Source: Arcicella sp043769985 (lineage in GTDB: Bacteria > Bacteroidota > Bacteroidia > Cytophagales > Spirosomataceae). From it: a stretch of 64,000 nucleotides of DNA. Position numbers and translations under genes: made by a program. Under the pieces are notes generated by a model. The model saw only the letters and a list, made by a program, of their open reading frames with translations, was not told the origin of the DNA and made no database searches. Of the stretch, positions 50,012-58,889 are shown piece after piece. The DNA is taken from the NCBI GenBank assembly GCA_043769985.1, contig JAYVIV010000078.1, positions 14,950 through 78,949 of the forward strand, written 5' to 3'. The number at the start of each line of letters is the position of its first letter. The first letter of the stretch is position 1.

Positions 50012-50472
50012 AAATTTAATTTATTTATTTTTAAGGCATATCTAAAATCTAACATCTTGGAAAAAAACTTTTTCGCCAGATATTTATAATCTATCTCCAT
50101 ATTTTTGTGGAGGATCGGAGCCGACTTTATTTTGGTAAACCCAAACCCATCAAAATACATTAACCCTGCATACTCTGGAATCTGGTCTACACCAATCATT
50201 CCTTTTGGAACTACATAGTAAAACCTATGCGGTCTGGAGTACTTCCTTTGTCTGTAAATACCTGTAGGTAAAATAGAATGTCGATTCTTCTTTTTAAAAT
50301 CTGCCTTAAAATCAGAGACAGTTATTTTTATTTCAAACTCTGTGGCGTAACCTGTTTTAGATAAAATCCAAAAGTCTGATTCCCAATCATAGAAGTAGAA
50401 ATTATTATTCCAGAAACTTACATTTGGAAGATAGGTTGCAATTAACCTATCAATAATTACTTTTTCAGTCAT
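50008..50472 (-). CDS. Putative PD-(D/E)XK / MmcB-like nuclease
   Basis: 154 residues. YATEFEIKITVSDFKADFKKK fits the E-x-K strand of PD-(D/E)XK nucleases, preceded by an acidic strand and followed by RFYYVVPKGMIGVDQIPEYAGLMYF, a block I associate with MmcB-like phage DNA repair proteins. Probable DNA-end processing or repair. Confidence is moderate because the upstream Asp is not certain. Confidence 0.6.
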   Translation of the reverse strand: MTEKVIIDRLIATYLPNVSFWNNNFYFYDWESDFWILSKTGYATEFEIKITVSDFKADFKKKNRHSILPTGIYRQRKYSRPHRFYYVVPKGMIGVDQIPEYAGLMYFDGFGFTKIKSAPILHKNMEIDYKYLAKKFFSKMLDFRYALKINKLNL

Positions 50473-50704
50473 ACCACTCTTGCTTTTTTCCTGCCCGTAT
50501 TATTCGCTCAGCAGACACTCTATAATCAGCTACAAACCTTTCTGGATAAGTAGAAGTCAAGTCCATTAAAGTCTGGTAAGTTACATGACATGCCCTACTA
50601 AAAGCGTACTTATTTCTATTTTTAATACCTTTTCTTACTTTCAGCAGGAGAACAACTTTCCGCATATCCTCCATACTTACATTACTGAACGGTTCTTCCA
50701 TCAT
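50465..50704 (-). CDS. Small hypothetical protein
   Basis: 79 residues from the ATG at 50704 (others at 50701 and 50731 fit too). Basic helical, with HTH-like YAFSRACHVTYQTLMDLTST. Overlaps both neighbours. Function unknown. Confidence 0.58.
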   Translation of the reverse strand: MMEEPFSNVSMEDMRKVVLLLKVRKGIKNRNKYAFSRACHVTYQTLMDLTSTYPERFVADYRVSAERIIRAGKKQEWYD

Positions 50705-51236
50705 AGTGTTTTTGTAAATATGTGTTACCATACACGGATTTAAACCGTTTATTGAAGCTGTCAGATACCAAAAACACTGTGATCCTACTTGGAGTCATTC
50801 TTCGGAACTGTAATAATAGATTATGAATAGCAATCATATTTCTTCTGTACCGAGCTTCATCGGTATGCAACTCATAACAGTATAACTCAGTGTATTTACA
50901 CAAGGCCCACAAATTTTTCCCTGCTCTATGATCGTATGATTCTATCAGAGTATATACACGTCTCATTTCAGCAACCAAGGTCTTTACTGTTGGCATTGAT
51001 CTTGCAGGTTGAACACTTTCATCTCTTTTAAGTTTTATCTCCTCTGGAGAAGAATTAAGAGACTTCAAACCTGTTTTCATAGATGTCCGTATTTCTTGTT
51101 TGAGTTTATTGACTCTCTTTTTTACATTAACGATATCTATATCTGCCCTTACTGTACTTACCCCTTCTATGTATTTGTGGAGATCATCCAATCTCTGATG
51201 AATGAACTCCAGTTCCTCATACACTCTGGTCGTCAT
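50682..51236 (-). CDS. Helical hypothetical protein
   Basis: 184 residues from the ATG at 51236, which follows the upstream hydrophobic codons that belong to the overlapping gene's end. Long helices with coiled-coil character (YEELEFIHQRLDDLHKYIEG, VKKRVNKLKQEIRTSMKTGL). Strongly basic C-terminus. Function unknown. Confidence 0.6.
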   Translation of the reverse strand: MTTRVYEELEFIHQRLDDLHKYIEGVSTVRADIDIVNVKKRVNKLKQEIRTSMKTGLKSLNSSPEEIKLKRDESVQPARSMPTVKTLVAEMRRVYTLIESYDHRAGKNLWALCKYTELYCYELHTDEARYRRNMIAIHNLLLQFRRMTPSRITVFLVSDSFNKRFKSVYGNTYLQKHYDGRTVQ

Positions 51237-51432
51237 CTGGGTAAATCTCGTGTAACATAATATCGGAATTAACCATCTCCACATATAGTGGGCTACATAT
51301 AATCTGGGCTGCCAGAGTTATAGCCGTTCCGAAAGTGATAGACCCTGCTGAGTCTGTTAATTTGCTTGCAAGATTAACTGTGGCCTTAGCCATTATTTCA
51401 TTGTTGTTCTCCAGAATTTCCTGAATTGTCAT
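51217..51432 (-). CDS. Small hypothetical protein
   Basis: 71 residues; a weakly hydrophobic centre (SITFGTAITLAAQIICSPLYV) could be a membrane or buried helix. Overlaps both neighbours by 20-35 bases. Function unknown. Confidence 0.58.
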   Translation of the reverse strand: MTIQEILENNNEIMAKATVNLASKLTDSAGSITFGTAITLAAQIICSPLYVEMVNSDIMLHEIYPDDDQSV

Positions 51433-51766
51433 CGGTTGTTGGTTTAAAGATTTGAGGATATTTTAACAGCATTTTTGCATGGTGAGAAGAAAGCCAAACA
51501 ATGTACTTAGGTACTGCATCATCCCCATGTTTTTTATAGAACTTTTTTAATTGATCTACATGGTTTAAAGGACGTACAGTAGTGTATAACCGCTTGTATG
51601 TTTTATCGCTTGCAATAGTGGATGCAAGTCGAGATTTATCATCAGGCATAGCTTTAAGTATATCTTCCCCTTTCTCAATTACTCGAACTTGATATTCTTC
51701 TATTGTCCGTACAAGACGTATATTTTGAACAACTTGTCTAATTTGGCTTATTTTTTTTCCATTCAT
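51398..51766 (-). CDS. Hypothetical protein
   Basis: 122 residues, basic helical (KKISQIRQVVQNIRLVRTIEEY). First gene of the leftward accessory operon, preceded by a perfect promoter. Function unknown. Confidence 0.62.
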   Translation of the reverse strand: MNGKKISQIRQVVQNIRLVRTIEEYQVRVIEKGEDILKAMPDDKSRLASTIASDKTYKRLYTTVRPLNHVDQLKKFYKKHGDDAVPKYIVWLSSHHAKMLLKYPQIFKPTTDDNSGNSGEQQ

Positions 51767-51785
51767 CTGTATGTATTTAACACCA

Positions 51786-51816
51786 CAAAGATAGGAAACT
51801 TTTTGTTCTAAACAAA
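51786..51816 (-). promoter_or_regulatory. Consensus promoter for the leftward accessory operon
   Basis: Minus strand: TTTG (51813-51816), 19-base spacer, TATCTTTG (51786-51793), 20 bases before the ATG at 51766. Exact consensus. Confidence 0.85.
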
Positions 51817-51842
51817 CTTTTGAGAAGAAAAAATAAAAAAAA

Positions 51843-52202
51843 TTATTTTTTATTTATAGATTCAAGGATTTTAGATAGTTTTTTATCCCGTGAGTATTCT
51901 AAAATAGCGGAGTCCTCCCATTTAGCTTTAGGGCAATGTGTGATCTCCACATCACCTGTTAGAGTATAGTTTGTAAGGGTCTTGGCTTTTATGTCAATTA
52001 TACACTTACAGTCTCTACACTGGTCACGATCTTTATTATAAGACTCACAGGCAGGGATGCCCATAAGTTCATATCCTTGGCAAATTCTTTTACGTTGTGC
52101 CTCTACCTTTGGGTCATTGTGATATTCAGCAACCAACAAAAGTTTTGCTCCTGCTCCTAAGAAGTCAGAGATAGTACTATCTACAAAAGATTTTAAACTC
52201 AT
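51843..52202 (-). CDS. Cys-rich protein after the head genes
   Basis: 119 residues with a Cys cluster (ACESYNKDRDQCRDCKCII and later THCP), suited to binding a metal. Conserved-looking small domain next to connector genes. ATGA overlap with the connector gene. It may be a structural or assembly factor; unknown. Confidence 0.62.
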   Translation of the reverse strand: MSLKSFVDSTISDFLGAGAKLLLVAEYHNDPKVEAQRKRICQGYELMGIPACESYNKDRDQCRDCKCIIDIKAKTLTNYTLTGDVEITHCPKAKWEDSAILEYSRDKKLSKILESINKK

Positions 52203-52882
52203 ACTTTATAAAATATTCTTCGACTGGCTCTTGCCACTGGAGGGCAAGTATTACATAATTCAACAACATATTTAGCTAATGCTAATATCTCACAATCTTC
52301 ATAAGATTTTTTCAATCTCAGTAACATAGCTTCATAAAACCTATCGGCCTGTAGATACAATGCTTTTTGATAATCTACTCTTTCTCCACGCTCAACAGTA
52401 ATTACCCCAGAACTGTTTTGTCTAAATTCTTCTGAGTATTTAGTGATACCTTTTCCTGAAAGCTCATAAGTAAACAAGGTTACATTCTCAGCCGCAATCC
52501 TATAGGATTCTGCCAATGCTATTGAATACCAAAAATCATTCACACACTCTGTCTCAAATTTTGGAACCAATTCCCATGATAACCCATCTTCATCGGTACA
52601 CGGATCAACGGTGTTTGCATTTGCCAGAGATTTAAGTAAAGTTCCGTAATACATAGCATAAGCATCTATGGCATACGTAGTCAAAGGATTCCATTCTTTT
52701 ATATTGGCAGGTATTGGTGTAAGATCGGCAACCAATGCATCGTAAAACTCATCCCCAAGATCACACTTGGAAAACCAAAGGGCCTCCGATGCCTCTATAA
52801 TTTTACACAGCTTAGTAGCTGGGAAGTCTTTAGTAACAGGAGTGTGCTGGATAAATTCCAATGGAGTTAAAAGGGTTCTCAT
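52199..52882 (-). CDS. Putative head-tail connector protein
   Basis: 227 residues, mostly helical, with a mid-region strand block (SWELVPKFETECVNDFWYSIALAESYRIAA). It lies directly downstream of the portal, sharing a 4-base overlap. Size and place suit a connector/adaptor gene. No motif seals this. Confidence 0.6.
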   Translation of the reverse strand: MRTLLTPLEFIQHTPVTKDFPATKLCKIIEASEALWFSKCDLGDEFYDALVADLTPIPANIKEWNPLTTYAIDAYAMYYGTLLKSLANANTVDPCTDEDGLSWELVPKFETECVNDFWYSIALAESYRIAAENVTLFTYELSGKGITKYSEEFRQNSSGVITVERGERVDYQKALYLQADRFYEAMLLRLKKSYEDCEILALAKYVVELCNTCPPVARASRRIFYKV

Positions 52883-54267
52883 TCTTCTACAGGTTCATTT
52901 TGGTTAGGTAAATTTTCTGTAGCTAATCCCTCTACCATGTCTTCGGCAGGAAGCATTGTTTTCAGAACTTCGATATTACTGGCTCCAGTGATAATGTATT
53001 TCTTGAACTCAGGCTTGTTAAAGTACTGAACCATAAGGTCTATTGCTATATTAAATCCACTACAAGCTGTAGTACGTAAGGCAGGTAATACACAAGCCTC
53101 CTTAACTTTCAATTCATCCAAAAATACATCTTTGGAGAACCCCTGAGTTTGATTTTCTCCTAAGAAACGCTTTGACCATTGATGAGAACGAATGATATCA
53201 ATCTCTTGAAGTTCACTCATTATCTTATAGAAAGATTCACTGGTGTTCGGCTTGAACTGGTAAACAAAGGCTTCTCCAGCTCCGTGAGGTCGAGATAATA
53301 AAATTACTGTCTGTGGGTCATCAGATTTTGCTGAAAAATTTGAACTAAATTGTTCTGCTGCATTGGTGTACCCGTCTTTTTGTGCTTGTTCGTCATCAAA
53401 TACTGAGCCAGAGCCGCCCTCTTGATCTTCTATTTCTATAAGTGCTTGGCCCATAAAATTATTGGCCGCTTGTTTTATCAAATAATTTCCATCCTGAAAT
53501 TCACGATATACAGACATGAAAGAGTTCAACCAATCTGGTCTACCATACAATCTTGTAGTATCTTCTTTCACATGGATCATTGTTCTTACAGTATCTCCAT
53601 CATCATCAAAGGCTGGGTAAACTGGAACAATTCTTGGAGGATGTGTACTGATATAAGGAGTATCCCAACGGTGAGAGATTCCTACATATCGAGCCTTCAT
53701 AGGTTTAGGTTTTACATAGCAAATTGTCTCTGTATTATGTAGAACAATGTTTGCAGCAGTCTGGCCCAAAAACTTACTCATAGTAAGTTCTATGAAATAG
53801 TTACCGTTGTCCTTTATATTTTTATATGCATTAAGTACTAAACCGTGTAAAGTAGTTCCGTACTCAAATTTTATAGTATCGTCAAGCCATTCGGCAAAAC
53901 TTGTTTTTTCAGATTCATTGAGTTTGGTATCAATACCAAAACTAAGAGATTGTCTTTTTATAATAGCTAATGGTTGACCTAAAGCATAGGTCTTAATAGA
54001 ATTAATACATGAGCCGTGTGTAGGACTCAAATGTGACATAGAGTTTAACCATAGCAATAAACCGTATGCTGAACTGTGATCTGTTGCAGCGTAAGGTATG
54101 AAAGGATAATGTAAAAAAGTATCCTTTATCTGCTGTGGGTCTGTTATTTCAAAAGGGATCGGGTTAGGAATGTCCGTAAACATCCTAAACCCTTTCCTCC
54201 TTTTGTGTTTTGAGAAAGGCAGATCAGTACATTCCTTATCTAATGGAATATTGATGTCTGCCGCCAT
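52879..54267 (-). CDS. Portal protein
   Basis: 462 residues. HK97-type portal features: an N-terminal helical region with a GYGL-like block and WLNSM, the NYFIELTMSK strand, repeated CYVKPKPMKARYVG beta segments, FMSVYREFQDGNYLIKQAANNFMGQALIEIE, the TVILLSRPHGAGEAFVYQFKP portion, and a long FYKIMSELQEIDIIRSHQWSK crown helix. A dodecameric portal would form the packaging vertex for TerL. Located where head operons place it. Confidence 0.85.
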   Translation of the reverse strand: MAADINIPLDKECTDLPFSKHKRRKGFRMFTDIPNPIPFEITDPQQIKDTFLHYPFIPYAATDHSSAYGLLLWLNSMSHLSPTHGSCINSIKTYALGQPLAIIKRQSLSFGIDTKLNESEKTSFAEWLDDTIKFEYGTTLHGLVLNAYKNIKDNGNYFIELTMSKFLGQTAANIVLHNTETICYVKPKPMKARYVGISHRWDTPYISTHPPRIVPVYPAFDDDGDTVRTMIHVKEDTTRLYGRPDWLNSFMSVYREFQDGNYLIKQAANNFMGQALIEIEDQEGGSGSVFDDEQAQKDGYTNAAEQFSSNFSAKSDDPQTVILLSRPHGAGEAFVYQFKPNTSESFYKIMSELQEIDIIRSHQWSKRFLGENQTQGFSKDVFLDELKVKEACVLPALRTTACSGFNIAIDLMVQYFNKPEFKKYIITGASNIEVLKTMLPAEDMVEGLATENLPNQNEPVEE

Positions 54268-54542
54268 TACTTCTCGTTTTTGATTGGTTCGCCTGATGGT
54301 TTAGCAACAGGTTTGCTTAATTGAAATTTGGCTCCGTAAGGGTGACCATTTTTAATTAACCATTCAATCTCGGCCTGTGTGATAGCTGGGATGGTTACAG
54401 TGTATTCAGGAGCTTTAGCTGTTGCCGCAACAACAGACTCAACCGATTTACCTGTAAAGGAAACTCTTTTTGCGATTCCTTCATCTGTGGTTATCACTGC
54501 AAGGAGTACATGTCTCCTCCATTGTGGTTTCAATTCGTACAT
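54267..54542 (-). CDS. Small hypothetical head-module protein
   Basis: 91 residues, basic, with beta-rich start (RRHVLLAVITTDEGIAKRVSF) and a helix (TQAEIEWLIKNGHPYG) resembling SH3/NTF-like accessory proteins. It lies between the portal and the capsid-side genes and has its own promoter. Function unknown. Confidence 0.6.
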   Translation of the reverse strand: MYELKPQWRRHVLLAVITTDEGIAKRVSFTGKSVESVVAATAKAPEYTVTIPAITQAEIEWLIKNGHPYGAKFQLSKPVAKPSGEPIKNEK

Positions 54543-54559
54543 AATAATTCTAATTTCTG

Positions 54560-54567
54560 CAAAGTTA
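54560..54567 (-). promoter_or_regulatory. -7 element upstream of the portal region
   Basis: Minus strand TAACTTTG, matching TAnnTTTG, 18 bases before the ATG at 54542. Confidence 0.55.
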
Positions 54568-54581
54568 ATAAATAATTTCGA

Positions 54582-55193
54582 TTAATCTACAGTAACTAAC
54601 GTAGAAATTGTTGAAGCTGCAATCACTGGATCAGGAGCCAATTGGCCAGGGGTTAGTGTTACAGCAAACTCAGCATCGGAGTTAACAATCGTCAATGCAA
54701 TCCTGTCAGATTCTTCACCAGTGTTTGAAAGAACGGATGGGATAGCCTTCGCTGCCTTCTTAGTTCTTTTCAATGTCCATAAACCACCTACTAATACAGC
54801 TTTAACTCCCTGTACAGTAACAAAACCATTTCCCCATTCGTGAACAACCACCAAAGCACAACACGTTACCAATTTACGAATAGCTAACATTTTAGCTTCG
54901 TTCACACCAGTAAAGGTGTAAGAAGCTGTTCCAGTAGCAGTGAATTTATCACTGTCGTCTCTTGCTCCTTCTTGATTGAAAAATGCTTGGTTATTATCAT
55001 CAGGCGTAAGCGCAACATACGGGCTACTCACTACATCCCAAGGAATATCCACGAGTCTACCTTTTAAGTCAAAAGTAGCGGCTTCGATATCTAAATCCTT
55101 GATGTCTGCAACGTATGATTTGATAATTCCACCAGAAGCATCTACACAATCGTCTGCGTTTCCACTTATTTCTAACAGTCCGCAAGCTGCCAT
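54582..55193 (-). CDS. Virion-associated protein, paralogue of the gene at 13747-14322
   Basis: 203 residues from the ATG at 55193, where it aligns with the start of its paralogue. Shared features: LLE start, LVDIPWDVVSSPY, an EAKMLAIRKLVTCCALVVVHEWGNG block, VTVQGVKAVLVGG, and DRIALTIVN. The frame stays open upstream to 55289 and beyond with a hydrophobic stretch, so an N-terminally longer form is possible. Adjacent to the capsid gene, it may be a head-decoration or neck/tail-tube protein. Confidence 0.68.
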   Translation of the reverse strand: MAACGLLEISGNADDCVDASGGIIKSYVADIKDLDIEAATFDLKGRLVDIPWDVVSSPYVALTPDDNNQAFFNQEGARDDSDKFTATGTASYTFTGVNEAKMLAIRKLVTCCALVVVHEWGNGFVTVQGVKAVLVGGLWTLKRTKKAAKAIPSVLSNTGEESDRIALTIVNSDAEFAVTLTPGQLAPDPVIAASTISTLVTVD

Positions 55194-55296
55194 TCGGGTG
55201 TACTGAATACTTCTACCCGAAACTTTTGCATAGGTGAACTGAGCCACCCATGCAAAAGCGAACATAATTACTAATCCTGTAAGTAACATATTCAGA

Positions 55297-56568
55297 TTAT
55301 TTTGGCAGGTAAAGTCCTGCATAAGTTATCAAATCGGGGTTGGTAATTCCCATTCCTAAATCAAAGTTAGTATGCATGTACAGCTTACCAAGATCAGGAG
55401 CACCTAATTTCTGCTCAACGATCATACCCAATCCACCAGATTGATCCAGTGACGGTACATCATAAGCAAATCCGAATACTCCAGCTACAGCCATTATTGC
55501 GATGTGAGCCTCTATTCCTACAAGATCATAGAAATATTCCCAATCTTCCATAAGGATAACCAAGTGACCTTTCCACTTCAATACACCATCCACCATTTCA
55601 CTACCGATACATCCCAATTTTGCACAATACTCATCATTAAGATGGTAGTACAAAGTTTCTGGAAGATGTCCGTAGTCAGTCAACAACTCTCTTTCGTATC
55701 CCTCAAAGATTGAACGAGTAACCAAGATTGGCTGCTTTCCTTTTGCTGCACCAGTAACACTACCTTGGGTAGTTCTACCATTCAACAGTTTCATGGTTTT
55801 GCTTGACTGCTTAACCAATTGAGAGAACAAACCGTTCGGTCGGCCTACATCACCAATGAAAGTTGCATCTGCACCGATGCTATCCTCTGGGATAAGCACG
55901 TTGTAGTTTGACTTTCCTGCGGTCTTGTAAGCATCAATCAATGTCATCCATCCACCAATACCCAGAGCTTGCTGAGCAACAAAATTTGCCCATTCTTCAT
56001 CACCACCATCTGCGTCGAAAGAATCGCCAGAAGTAGCAGCAGCAATAAGTGGGTGCTCAGCGAACCATGTCAGCATCCAAAGAGAATCAGACAATGAGTT
56101 GTAGATTGATTGGATCAATTCAACTATGATTGCTTTTCCTTCCGCAGTTGCGTAAACATCTTCGATCTGGTTACCCACACCCAAAAGTTTTTCAAAACAT
56201 TCTCCCCAGAAGTTATCAGGACAAAGTTGACCTTGGTACTTCACTGGAGCCAATGAGAACTCAGAAACATTCATTGCAATGTTTCCTACTGGATTCCAAA
56301 TACATCCTTTATTACCACGTGGACGTAGCATGTGAGGAGTAGCATTGGACATGGAAGCAAACTTCACTTTGTTGTTCCTTCCAACAGACCCAAAAGAATA
56401 CAGACCTAAGCTGTTCTCAACCAGTCTTGGTTTCATAACAGAAAGGTTTCTGAAAAAATTCAACACGCCCTCAGTAGTTATGGTTAGGGTAGAACCAGTA
56501 ACTCGTCCAACGCTGTCTACGGCTTGTCCATATCGCAAGCCAGTAACATCACCTGTGATTGTAGGCAT
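55297..56568 (-). CDS. Major capsid protein
   Basis: 423 residues. Context is decisive: scaffold-like and protease genes lie immediately upstream and portal downstream. The sequence has an N-terminal region with FRNLSVMKPRLVENSLGLYSF, long helices (AEGKAIIVELIQSIYNSLSDS), a mid P-domain-like strand set (NYNVLIPEDSIGADATFIG), and a Gly-rich hydrophobic end (AHIAIMAVAGVFGFAYDVPS). No strong sequence match to a named family is evident to me, so the HK97 fold is inferred. Confidence 0.82.
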   Translation of the reverse strand: MPTITGDVTGLRYGQAVDSVGRVTGSTLTITTEGVLNFFRNLSVMKPRLVENSLGLYSFGSVGRNNKVKFASMSNATPHMLRPRGNKGCIWNPVGNIAMNVSEFSLAPVKYQGQLCPDNFWGECFEKLLGVGNQIEDVYATAEGKAIIVELIQSIYNSLSDSLWMLTWFAEHPLIAAATSGDSFDADGGDEEWANFVAQQALGIGGWMTLIDAYKTAGKSNYNVLIPEDSIGADATFIGDVGRPNGLFSQLVKQSSKTMKLLNGRTTQGSVTGAAKGKQPILVTRSIFEGYERELLTDYGHLPETLYYHLNDEYCAKLGCIGSEMVDGVLKWKGHLVILMEDWEYFYDLVGIEAHIAIMAVAGVFGFAYDVPSLDQSGGLGMIVEQKLGAPDLGKLYMHTNFDLGMGITNPDLITYAGLYLPK

Positions 56569-56575
56569 TTTTAAA

Positions 56576-57109
56576 TTATTTAGAAGGTTGTTTAATACCT
56601 AAGAAATCACCCATGTTCATTGTAACTTTGGTGTTATCTTCGGCTTTTGCGATAGCAGTATTAACAGCGTTCACAGGATTACCTGCTTGGGCGGTAGTGC
56701 TGGTAGAAGCAACATTTAATGCAACTACCTTATTCGTAAGTACGGTATTAAGAGACAAAAGACTCTCAATTTGTATGTTCAAATCAGTGATAGTACTCGC
56801 CTGAGTAGTTACCATGTTTGACAATGCCGATACTTGTTTCGCTAAACCATCTATTCTGCTCTCTATTTCAGAAGAATCAAATGGAGTTACGGAACCTGCA
56901 TCTTCACTTGTAGTGACGGCAGGAGGAGTTTCAACAGCCTCCTCAGTAACAACCACAACAGCCTCTTGTGTCTCCACGTTTTCTGTTGACGGTGTTTCTG
57001 TAGATGCTGCTTCATCTTCCAATCTTTGCGCTAACTCCGCATCTGATAGAGATGTGACATCCTGCCCAATTAGCTTACTAATAGAAGCCTTGATTTGGGT
57101 TAGATTCAT
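56576..57109 (-). CDS. Putative scaffolding protein
   Basis: 177 residues. Acidic low-complexity N-terminal half with many Glu, Thr and Val, a coiled coil at about 80-135 (IESRIDGLAKQVSALSNMV, ITDLNIQIESLLSLN), and a short C-terminal element. It lies between protease and capsid, the classical scaffold slot, with a 4-base overlap with the protease. Confidence 0.7.
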   Translation of the reverse strand: MNLTQIKASISKLIGQDVTSLSDAELAQRLEDEAASTETPSTENVETQEAVVVVTEEAVETPPAVTTSEDAGSVTPFDSSEIESRIDGLAKQVSALSNMVTTQASTITDLNIQIESLLSLNTVLTNKVVALNVASTSTTAQAGNPVNAVNTAIAKAEDNTKVTMNMGDFLGIKQPSK

Positions 57110-57999
57110 ATTGAACTATATTTAATATGTGATAAAATCCTTTTTACTGCAAACTGTTTGCTTCCTACACTGTGAACTAAACCTCTGCGCTTAGCATCCT
57201 GTGCAAAAAACATTCCGCCTGATAATGTAGAGTCCTTGGTTGACTCTTTTAAAGTAAGAAACTGTGAAACTTTTGACTGAAACATTTCAGCATTCTTGGT
57301 AACATATTTCTCCAGTTCGCTAAAGTCTCCTGAAACTGCGTTTCTGAATGCTTTGTTTTTATCTGGAGAAACCGTGGCATATACATCTTTGTACTCAGCC
57401 TTATATTCTTCCAAGGCTTTTAAGTTTAAAGTAATGTATGTTCCAATACTTCCAATTTCAGATGCATCGGATGCAGCAACAATTTCCGTAGCTGGTAAAG
57501 CTCCGTTCAAAGCAGCAGAAGCCAGCAGAGGTGCTCGCACCACTACAGGTTTATTCTTGTCCGCAATTGCTTGTTGAAGGGTATAACCAGCAGAAGAATA
57601 TCCTCCACCAGAATTTATGTTCAGAAGAATGCCCGATACTTTAGAATTACCATAAGCAGAATATAGGTTATTTGCCAAGCTGTTTATTCCATAACTACAC
57701 ATTCCATCCTCATCACGCATAACGCCTGAGAAAGATAGTTCAAGTATGGAACCGTTTTCGGTAATGTCATCAAAAGAAGAAACTACTGTAGCTGCACCAT
57801 AAGAACTCACTATTGCGAGTTTTCCGCTTTCATCTTTTTGAGCTTTAAAAAGATCGGAGAAAGAAACCCCTGAGTTTAGGAGTTCTATTTTTTCAACATA
57901 TTTGTTGAACTCTTGATGTGCATAATTGATGTCGATATGCCACTCACCTACAAGTAGGTTAAAAAGAGTTTCTTTTAGGTTATTTTTTGCACCAATCAT
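57106..57999 (-). CDS. Prohead protease, S49/ClpP-like
   Basis: 297 residues. Central S49-type signature: GILLNINSGGGYSSAGYTL, then VVVRAPLLASAALNGALPATEIVAA with a Ser in the expected place, then EIGSIGTYITL. The C-terminal part has a helical ELEKYVTKNAEMFQSKVSQFL and a RGLVHSVG motif. A role in cutting scaffold or capsid during head maturation follows from the family and neighbours. Confidence 0.83.
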   Translation of the reverse strand: MIGAKNNLKETLFNLLVGEWHIDINYAHQEFNKYVEKIELLNSGVSFSDLFKAQKDESGKLAIVSSYGAATVVSSFDDITENGSILELSFSGVMRDEDGMCSYGINSLANNLYSAYGNSKVSGILLNINSGGGYSSAGYTLQQAIADKNKPVVVRAPLLASAALNGALPATEIVAASDASEIGSIGTYITLNLKALEEYKAEYKDVYATVSPDKNKAFRNAVSGDFSELEKYVTKNAEMFQSKVSQFLTLKESTKDSTLSGGMFFAQDAKRRGLVHSVGSKQFAVKRILSHIKYSSI

Positions 58000-58031
58000 A
58001 TACGTCAGGTATAAATTAGGTGCAAAGTTAG

Positions 58032-58355
58032 TTATAAAATATTGGGTTGTATTTCAGGTATTATGATAACTGTGTCCTTTTGGGAATTTCGATGCCTCTT
58101 TACAATCGTCCGAACTTCTTTTAAAGTAACGGGTAATCGTTTAGTTACCTGCCTGTAAGTGTAGCCATCACTTATTTTCTGCATTACAACGGCTGATAAT
58201 AAATTAGATGTAGATATCATTCGTACAGCAAAAACCGCACGATCTGTAATTTCATTCTCATTCGCTATTTTATACCCCATATACTTTAATAAGGCAAACA
58301 CGACTTTTTTTCGCTTAGGATCGACTTGTGAGTAATTCGGAATAATAGGTATCAT
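58032..58355 (-). CDS. Hypothetical HTH-like protein
   Basis: 107 residues. A C-terminal QKISDGYTYRQVTKRLPVTLKEVRTIVKRHR segment resembles a helix-turn-helix. ATGA overlap with the upstream gene. Possibly a regulator; unknown. Confidence 0.6.
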   Translation of the reverse strand: MIPIIPNYSQVDPKRKKVVFALLKYMGYKIANENEITDRAVFAVRMISTSNLLSAVVMQKISDGYTYRQVTKRLPVTLKEVRTIVKRHRNSQKDTVIIIPEIQPNIL

Positions 58356-58549
58356 AATTTTCTTTTATCAATTAAATCTAAAAAAAAGGTAAACATCTTG
58401 GGATCAGGACAACAGTATTTGGTGGCTCCTAACTTATAATCGTAATAAATATCAAACAAAGTAAGTAAGTCTGCTTCGTCCAAGGCTTTCTGAACACGAG
58501 GTACTTCGGAATCAGGAAGTTTATGATAATCCCATTGATAACCTGCCAC
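58352..58549 (-). CDS. Small hypothetical protein
   Basis: 65 residues, helical (VPRVQKALDEADLLTLFDIYYD), Cys pair near the end (CCPDP). Overlaps its upstream neighbour by 29 bases. Function unknown. Confidence 0.58.
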   Translation of the reverse strand: MAGYQWDYHKLPDSEVPRVQKALDEADLLTLFDIYYDYKLGATKYCCPDPKMFTFFLDLIDKRKL

Positions 58550-58889
58550 TTCTTAATGCTTGTTCAATCTGAGCTGTGATAAGATTTTTGTGAGCGCTAC
58601 AACATAGTACGGTTACTTCTGCTTTATTTAACATATCTTTTATCAGATCAAATTTTTGTTGTTTATAATAAGTTAATAATTTCTTCTTCTGTGTTTCTGT
58701 AAATAAATCAAAATTCCAATCTCCGCTAACCGTCTTTTTAGACAGTAGCTCTAAAGAAGATTTTTCAATCGGTTTAGGTAATAATTCAGGGGTATCTGCT
58801 TTTACACAAATATACCCCTGAATACTAAAGTCATTCTCCAGAGACTCAGAAATAATTTCTAATCTACTATTTAGTAGGTAGTACGGCAT
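58521..58889 (-). CDS. Hypothetical protein
   Basis: 122 residues, mixed alpha/beta (YYLLNSRLEIISESLENDF at the start, KKKLLTYYKQQKFDLIKDML near the centre). Function unknown. Confidence 0.6.
   Translation of the reverse strand: MPYYLLNSRLEIISESLENDFSIQGYICVKADTPELLPKPIEKSSLELLSKKTVSGDWNFDLFTETQKKKLLTYYKQQKFDLIKDMLNKAEVTVLCCSAHKNLITAQIEQALRSGRLSMGLS

Noticed and set aside
55194..55322. Hydrophobic N-terminal extension of the 54582 gene as a signal or membrane anchor
   Set aside because: Its paralogue starts at the equivalent of 55193 and lacks it; kept only as an alternative start.
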